Positions 14,609-17,758 of a stretch of DNA of 17,758 nucleotides are shown here, in pieces. Within the stretch, counting starts at the first letter, position 1. Each line of letters opens with the position of its first letter. The DNA lies in contig VAYC01000051.1 of NCBI GenBank assembly GCA_005885025.1, forward strand, positions 1-17,758. The letters run 5' to 3'. The notes beneath the pieces were generated by a model. That model made no database searches, was not told the origin of the DNA, and was given only the letters and a program-made list of their open reading frames with translations. The stretch is from Actinomycetota bacterium. GTDB lineage: Bacteria; Actinomycetota; UBA4738. The position numbers and the translations under genes were made by a program.

Positions 14609-15763
14609 ATGACCCCCTACCTCGGCGTGTTCCTGGCCACGGCCGGAGCCGTGCTGGCCGTCACGCCGATCGTCCGCTGGCTGGCCGTGAAGATCGGAGC
14701 CATCGACCGGCCTTCGGACCGGAAGGTGCACCCCAAGCCGACGCCCACCCTGGGCGGCATGGGGATCCTGGTCGGAGTACTCGTGGGGCTCGCGGTTGCC
14801 TATCTCTTTCCGGAGTTCCGAAGGATCTTCCGGCAGACCTTCGAGCTTCAGGGAACGGTCCTGGCCGCCGTGGTGATCACCGGAGTCGGCTTGGTCGACG
14901 ACCTCCGGGCGATCTCGGCACCGGCCAAGGCGGCCGGCCAGATCCTCGCGGCAGGAGTGTTGATCCTGACCGGGGTCGAACTCCTCTTCTTCTGGTTCCC
15001 CACACAGGGGGTGATCTCGCTGGGCCCGGACCTGGCGGTCCCCCTGACGGTCGCCTGGGTCCTCCTCATGGTCAACGCGGTGAACCTGATCGACGGCTTG
15101 GACGGGCTGGCCGCGGGGATCGTGGCCATCGCAGCGGCCGCGTTCTTCGTGTGGGTCTATGTCGAGCCCTCTTCGTTCCCCGAATCGACCCACACCGCCG
15201 CGCTGCTCTGTGCGGTGGCGGCCGGGGCGGGTCTCGGGTTCCTTCCCTACAACTGGTATCCGGCACGGATCTTCATGGGCGACTCCGGGTCGATGCTACT
15301 CGGATTGCTGCTGGCCTCGGCCACGATCTCCGGCGTCGGGCGAACACTCCAGCCCCATGGCGGCGACGTGGCGGCGTTCGCCATCCCGGTGCTCATCCCC
15401 GTGTTCGTGCTGGCGGTTCCGTTGATCGACGTGGCCATGGCGGTGATCCGAAGGCTGCGAAGGGGACGGCCCGTCTTCGCGCCGGACAAGGAGCACATCC
15501 ACCATCAGCTCCGGCAGATCGGCCACACCCACAGCCGGGCGGTGCTCATCATGTACTACTGGGCGATCCTTCTGGCCGGGTCGGGGCTGGCGGTGTCGTT
15601 CATCAACGGCCGGCTGATCGTGGGGTCCATCCTCGTTGCTGCTCTGGCGTTGATCGCGGCCACGCTCGTCCCTCGTCGTTTGCGCGAGCGGCGACGGGCT
15701 CGCCGCGTGGCCAAGGCCGCCAAGACACTCGCGGAGGCCGAAGTCGGTTCGAAGCCCGCTTGA
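14609..15763 (+). CDS. wecA: WecA/TagO-type polyprenyl-phosphate GlcNAc-1-phosphate transferase
   Basis: Polytopic membrane enzyme that moves a sugar-1-phosphate (probably GlcNAc-1-P) from UDP onto polyprenyl phosphate, starting arabinogalactan-linker, teichoic-acid or polysaccharide assembly. The 384-residue protein has about ten hydrophobic segments. Family catalytic motifs are Asp97-Asp98 (GLVDDLRA), NAVNLIDGLDGLAAG (156-170), PARIFMGDSGS (218-228) and the His motif KEHIHHQL (294-301). The HIHH form fits WecA/TagO rather than MraY, and an MraY for peptidoglycan would lie in the dcw cluster. The C-terminal 35 residues are Arg/Lys-rich and cytosolic. In M. tuberculosis the wecA gene also sits directly before the ATP synthase genes. 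ATG 14609 has only a weak upstream signal. The exact sugar and pathway are inferred. Confidence 0.92.
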   Translation: MTPYLGVFLATAGAVLAVTPIVRWLAVKIGAIDRPSDRKVHPKPTPTLGGMGILVGVLVGLAVAYLFPEFRRIFRQTFELQGTVLAAVVITGVGLVDDLRAISAPAKAAGQILAAGVLILTGVELLFFWFPTQGVISLGPDLAVPLTVAWVLLMVNAVNLIDGLDGLAAGIVAIAAAAFFVWVYVEPSSFPESTHTAALLCAVAAGAGLGFLPYNWYPARIFMGDSGSMLLGLLLASATISGVGRTLQPHGGDVAAFAIPVLIPVFVLAVPLIDVAMAVIRRLRRGRPVFAPDKEHIHHQLRQIGHTHSRAVLIMYYWAILLAGSGLAVSFINGRLIVGSILVAALALIAATLVPRRLRERRRARRVAKAAKTLAEAEVGSKPA

Positions 15764-15777
15764 GCCCGGGTTATACT
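15748..15777 (+). promoter_or_regulatory. Candidate promoter P1 of the ATP synthase operon
   Basis: A -10 of TATACT at 15772-15777 follows the wecA stop by 8 bp. TTCGAA at 15748-15753 is a weak -35 candidate with an 18-bp spacer. Start of transcription would be near 15784, inside the CRP-like dyad. The resulting mRNA would include the AGGAG ribosome binding site at 15811-15815. Confidence 0.5.
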
Positions 15778-15779
15778 CC

Positions 15780-15801
15780 GCTTGTGAAAGTTTTCACAAG
15801 C
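15780..15801. promoter_or_regulatory. CRP/GlxR-type operator dyad upstream of the ATP synthase operon
   Basis: Two perfectly complementary 10-nt arms, GCTTGTGAAA at 15780-15789 and TTTCACAAGC at 15792-15801, flank GT. Within them TGTGA at 15783-15787 and TCACA at 15794-15798 are separated by 6 bp, exactly the CRP/FNR-superfamily (CRP, GlxR) consensus. It lies 2 bp downstream of the P1 -10 and about 100 bp upstream of the P2 start. As RNA it could fold as an 8-bp stem, but no T-run follows, so operator is preferred over terminator. Confidence 0.7.
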
Positions 15802-15820
15802 TCGCCAGCCAGGAGCGAAA

Positions 15821-16141
15821 ATGACCGCTGACCTGCGGAAACGGTCGCGCCGCTTTGACTCGGGCGAGAGGCGGTCGATATACTCCGCCCGCTCTATGGC
15901 TGGCTCGGAAAACCCGGGCGGCGGTTCCCCCCAGGACATGTGGCGTGGCATGTCTACGGGATGGCAGATCACCGCGTACATGCTCGGGGGCATCCTGGGC
16001 TGGGGGCTGATCGGGTTCCTGATCGACTGGCTGGCCGGCACGGGGAAGGTCTTCACAGCGATCGGCATGGTCGGGGGCGCTGCAGGTGCCGTCTACCTGG
16101 TCTACGTGCACTACGGGAGAAGCGATGACGGGAAGGGCTGA
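15821..16141 (+). CDS. atpZ: AtpZ-like small membrane protein of the ATP synthase operon
   Basis: Two-helix membrane protein of the ATPase_gene1/AtpZ type, encoded ahead of AtpI in many F-type ATPase operons and linked to ATP synthase assembly or divalent-cation supply. Of 106 residues, hydrophobic helices lie at about 49-70 and 76-98, with the family pattern GGILGWGLIGFLIDWLAGT. ATG 15821 has an excellent ribosome binding site (AGGAG at 15811-15815). A second in-frame ATG at 15896 would give an 81-residue form. It lies 11 bp after a near-consensus -10, so a P2 transcript would skip the first 25 residues, which are Arg-rich and not conserved in style with the family. Either or both forms may be made. 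The gene overlaps atpI by 17 bp. Confidence 0.75.
   Translation: MTADLRKRSRRFDSGERRSIYSARSMAGSENPGGGSPQDMWRGMSTGWQITAYMLGGILGWGLIGFLIDWLAGTGKVFTAIGMVGGAAGAVYLVYVHYGRSDDGKG
15855..15884 (+). promoter_or_regulatory. Strong candidate promoter P2 inside the start of the AtpZ-like gene
   Basis: TTGACT at 15855-15860, an 18-bp spacer and TATACT at 15879-15884 give five of six matches to each housekeeping hexamer. Transcription should start near 15891, five bases before ATG 15896. The -10 and its next four bases repeat those of P1 (10 identical nt). Confidence 0.65.
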
Positions 16142-16550
16142 GCCGGAGCTCGAGCTGGTACGGAGAGCGACACCGCTGGTCGCTCCTTGCACGGTCCTCG
16201 CCCTCGCAATCGGGGCGGCGGCGGGAGGATGGGGTACCGGATGGTCCGCGGCCATAGGGGTCGCGGTGGTCACGGTCAACTTCATTGCAAGCGGTGTCTC
16301 GATGGCTCGCGCCGCCCGAATCTCCTTGCTGGCGCTCGCCGCCGTAGGGATGGGGGGTTGGGTCCTTCGCCTCGGCCTCATCGTCGGTCTGATGTTCTTC
16401 CTGAACGGCTTCGGATGGTTCTCTCCATTGGCCTTTGGCCTTGCGGTCGTCCCCGCGACTCTGCTGCTGCTCGGGTATGAGATGAGGCTTCTGGCCCGGG
16501 GGCAGGAGCTGATCCTGACTCCAGCCAAGGTCGAGGAGTCGACTCAGTGA
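16125..16550 (+). CDS. atpI: ATP synthase protein I (AtpI-like)
   Basis: Small polytopic membrane protein placed just before the F0 a subunit. Family members help assemble the c-ring or supply Mg2+. The 141-residue sequence shows four hydrophobic segments at about 19-36, 40-58, 64-88 and 94-117 and a short polar C-terminus, fitting the ATP-synt_I family. ATG 16125 is chosen because GGAG at 16116-16119 precedes it at good spacing; it overlaps the AtpZ-like gene by 17 bp. The stop overlaps the atpB start (GTGA at 16547). Sequence conservation in this family is low, so the call leans on topology and position. Confidence 0.75.
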   Translation: MTGRAEPELELVRRATPLVAPCTVLALAIGAAAGGWGTGWSAAIGVAVVTVNFIASGVSMARAARISLLALAAVGMGGWVLRLGLIVGLMFFLNGFGWFSPLAFGLAVVPATLLLLGYEMRLLARGQELILTPAKVEESTQ

Positions 16551-17344
16551 CCTCTGCCCTGGGTGTGATTCTCGCGAAGGCCTTCGAGCCGCCCTCGACC
16601 AGGGACTTCGTGTTCGATTACATCCTCGGTCCGGTCAAGATCTTCGGGATCGAGTTCGGCTTGAACTACATCATGATCCTCTTGTTCATCGCCTTCTCGG
16701 CCACGCTGCTCGTCTTCTACCTCGCCTTCCGGAAGCCGCAGATAGTTCCCGGGAAGTTCCAACTGGTGATGGAGTCGGCGGTGGAGTTCGTTCGCATCCA
16801 GGTGGTCGTCCAGATGATCGGTCCGGAGGGGCTGCCCTTCCTGGCCTTCCTGTCCGCGCTGTTCTTCTTCATCTTCTTCGGCAACATCCTCGAGGTCGTC
16901 CCTGGGGTCAACTTCCCCCTCAACTCGCGTCTGGCCTTTCCGTTGGTCCTGGCCCTCGTGGCGTGGGTCCTCTACAACGCGGTGGGGATCCGGCGACACG
17001 GATTCTTCGGATATCTGAAGCTCGTGATGTTCCCCCCGGGGGTCCCCGTGTTGATGAAGGCCTTCCTGGCCATCATCGAGTTCTTCTCGGTGATCATCGT
17101 GCGGCCGATCACGCTGACCGTCCGTCTCACCGCCAACATGATCGCGGGGCATTTCCTGTTGGCCGTGTTCTTCCTCGGGACCATCGTGTTCTTCACGGGT
17201 TTCCCGTACGTGTTCGGGTTCATCCCGTTCGCGTTAGCTGTCGTCCTGGTTGGTTTTGAGATCTTCGTGTCGTCGTTGCAGGCATTCATCTTCGCGGTCC
17301 TCACCGCCTCGTACCTGGCTGGCGCGATGGCGGAGGAGCACTAG
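16547..17344 (+). CDS. atpB: ATP synthase F0 subunit a
   Basis: Stator subunit forming the two proton half-channels against the c-ring. The 265-residue protein has five to six hydrophobic helices. The essential arginine is Arg193 in RPITLTVRLTANMIAGH (186-202), equivalent to E. coli Arg210. The conserved C-terminal helix FEIFVSSLQAFIFAVL (237-252) carries Gln245, matching E. coli Gln252. GTG 16547 overlaps the atpI stop by 4 bp and has AAGG at 16527-16530 only at a distance, so coupled translation is likely. The N-terminal segment with FEPPSTRDFVFDYILGP is typical of actinobacterial a subunits. atpE begins 14 bp downstream. Confidence 0.97.
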   Translation: MTSALGVILAKAFEPPSTRDFVFDYILGPVKIFGIEFGLNYIMILLFIAFSATLLVFYLAFRKPQIVPGKFQLVMESAVEFVRIQVVVQMIGPEGLPFLAFLSALFFFIFFGNILEVVPGVNFPLNSRLAFPLVLALVAWVLYNAVGIRRHGFFGYLKLVMFPPGVPVLMKAFLAIIEFFSVIIVRPITLTVRLTANMIAGHFLLAVFFLGTIVFFTGFPYVFGFIPFALAVVLVGFEIFVSSLQAFIFAVLTASYLAGAMAEEH

Positions 17345-17358
17345 AGGGAGGAGTGAGT

Positions 17359-17613
17359 ATGGTCGCGGTTCTGGTCCAGGCGGCGGGGCTGCTGGCCGCC
17401 TCAGCCTATGCTCCGATCGGCAAGGGCCTGGTCTACGGGCTCGCAGCAATCGGGCCCGGCATCGGGATCGGCATCCTGATGGGGAAGTCGGTCGAGGCCA
17501 TGGCCAGGCAGCCCGAGGCTGCCGGCATCGTCCGAGGGACGATGTTCATCGGGATCGGCATCATCGAGGCGCTCGCGTTGTTCGGCTTCGTCCTGTTCTT
17601 CATCATCACGTAG
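17359..17613 (+). CDS. atpE: ATP synthase F0 subunit c
   Basis: Forms the rotating proton-carrying ring. The 84-residue hairpin has helix 1 with the packing motif GPGIGIGIL (32-40), the polar loop Arg50-Gln51-Pro52 that contacts F1, and helix 2 with the ion-binding Glu70 in GIIEALALFGFV. The residue after Glu70 is Ala and the Na+-type Gln/Ser ligands are not evident, so H+ coupling is expected. ATG 17359 is preferred over GTG 17353 because GGAGG at 17347-17351 is 7 bp before the ATG but only 1 bp before the GTG. The stop TAG lies against the atpF ribosome binding site. Confidence 0.97.
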   Translation: MVAVLVQAAGLLAASAYAPIGKGLVYGLAAIGPGIGIGILMGKSVEAMARQPEAAGIVRGTMFIGIGIIEALALFGFVLFFIIT

Positions 17614-17622
17614 GAGGCTGGG

Positions 17623-17758
17623 GTGACCGCAATGCTGACCCGCCTGTGGATCGTCGCCCAGACGGAAGACAAGCCGATCAAGGATTTGTCGCCCAAGCTC
17701 CAGGAGCTGATCGTCGGGGCCATCGCTTTCGGCGTGATCTTCGTATTCATGTCGAAGT
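17623..17758 (+). CDS. atpF: ATP synthase F0 subunit b, N-terminal part (cut by the window edge)
   Basis: The first 45 codons of the peripheral-stalk b subunit. GTG 17623 follows AGGAGG at 17612-17617, which overlaps the atpE stop codon. An in-frame ATG at 17632 is too far from that site. The short polar leader is followed by PKLQELIVGAIAFGVIFVFM (24-43), the single membrane anchor typical of actinobacterial b subunits. Identity rests on this segment and on its place after atpE. Confidence 0.88.
   Translation, partial: MTAMLTRLWIVAQTEDKPIKDLSPKLQELIVGAIAFGVIFVFMSK

Noticed and set aside
15780..15801. Palindrome as intrinsic terminator of wecA
   Set aside because: No T-run on either strand after the stem, and the internal match to the TGTGA-N6-TCACA operator consensus explains it better.
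17353..17358. GTG 17353 as start of atpE
   Set aside because: The Shine-Dalgarno core would be only 1 bp away; ATG 17359 has 7-bp spacing and gives the usual subunit c length.
1..17758. Search for CRISPR arrays, tRNAs, insertion sequences, attachment sites and phage genes
   Set aside because: No regularly spaced repeats, cloverleaf-like sequences, transposase motifs or integration signs were seen; every gap above 60 bp has been accounted for and no gene-free stretch exceeds 300 bp.

Overview
This is a gene-dense, high-GC window with strong G/C preference at third codon positions, many GTG/TTG starts, and genes chained by 4-bp ATGA/GTGA stop-start overlaps. The gene content points to a member of Actinomycetota, probably a deep-branching one. 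A MarP-type membrane protease, Rho with an Arg/Glu-rich N-terminal insertion, and the order rho-rpmE-prfA-prmC-tsaC-wecA-atpI-atpB-atpE-atpF all resemble Mycobacterium. The low-molecular-weight phosphatase and glyA inserted in that run instead recall the Bacillus order. No tRNA, rRNA, IS element, phage gene or CRISPR array was seen, and I cannot name a genus.

Layout. (1) 2-1957: 3' part of a glycogen-debranching type glucosidase, convergent with marP (1983-3155, minus). (2) From a 69-bp divergent promoter region, a calcineurin-like phosphoesterase (3225-4025) runs rightward. (3) 4075-8577: a tightly overlapped operon of cyclic 2,3-diphosphoglycerate synthetase, 2-phosphoglycerate kinase, transaldolase and rho. 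The first two are the complete two-step cDPG pathway known from thermophilic methanogens, here placed in front of the bacterial termination factor. (4) 8590-13330: a small hypothetical gene, rpmE, a DUF1385 membrane protein, prfA, prmC, tsaC and a low-MW protein tyrosine phosphatase. (5) 13327-15763: glyA and a WecA-type lipid-linked sugar-phosphate transferase. (6) 15772 to the right edge: the start of the F-type ATP synthase operon (AtpZ-like, AtpI, a, c and the beginning of b).

The most striking regulatory region is 15748-15896, upstream of the ATP synthase operon. It holds two TATACT -10 elements in a repeated 10-nt context. Between them lies a dyad with 10-nt arms that exactly matches the CRP/GlxR consensus TGTGA-N6-TCACA. 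The second promoter has a near-consensus TTGACT-18-TATACT and lies inside the first codons of the AtpZ-like gene, only a few bases before an alternative ATG. This suggests cAMP-type control of ATP synthase and two N-terminal forms of the AtpZ-like protein.

Functionally the window joins carbon-reserve breakdown, a phosphoglycerate-derived compatible solute, translation termination and its modification (L31, RF1, PrmC, TsaC), one-carbon metabolism, cell-envelope glycan initiation and ATP synthesis. All calls come from reading sequence motifs, with no database search.
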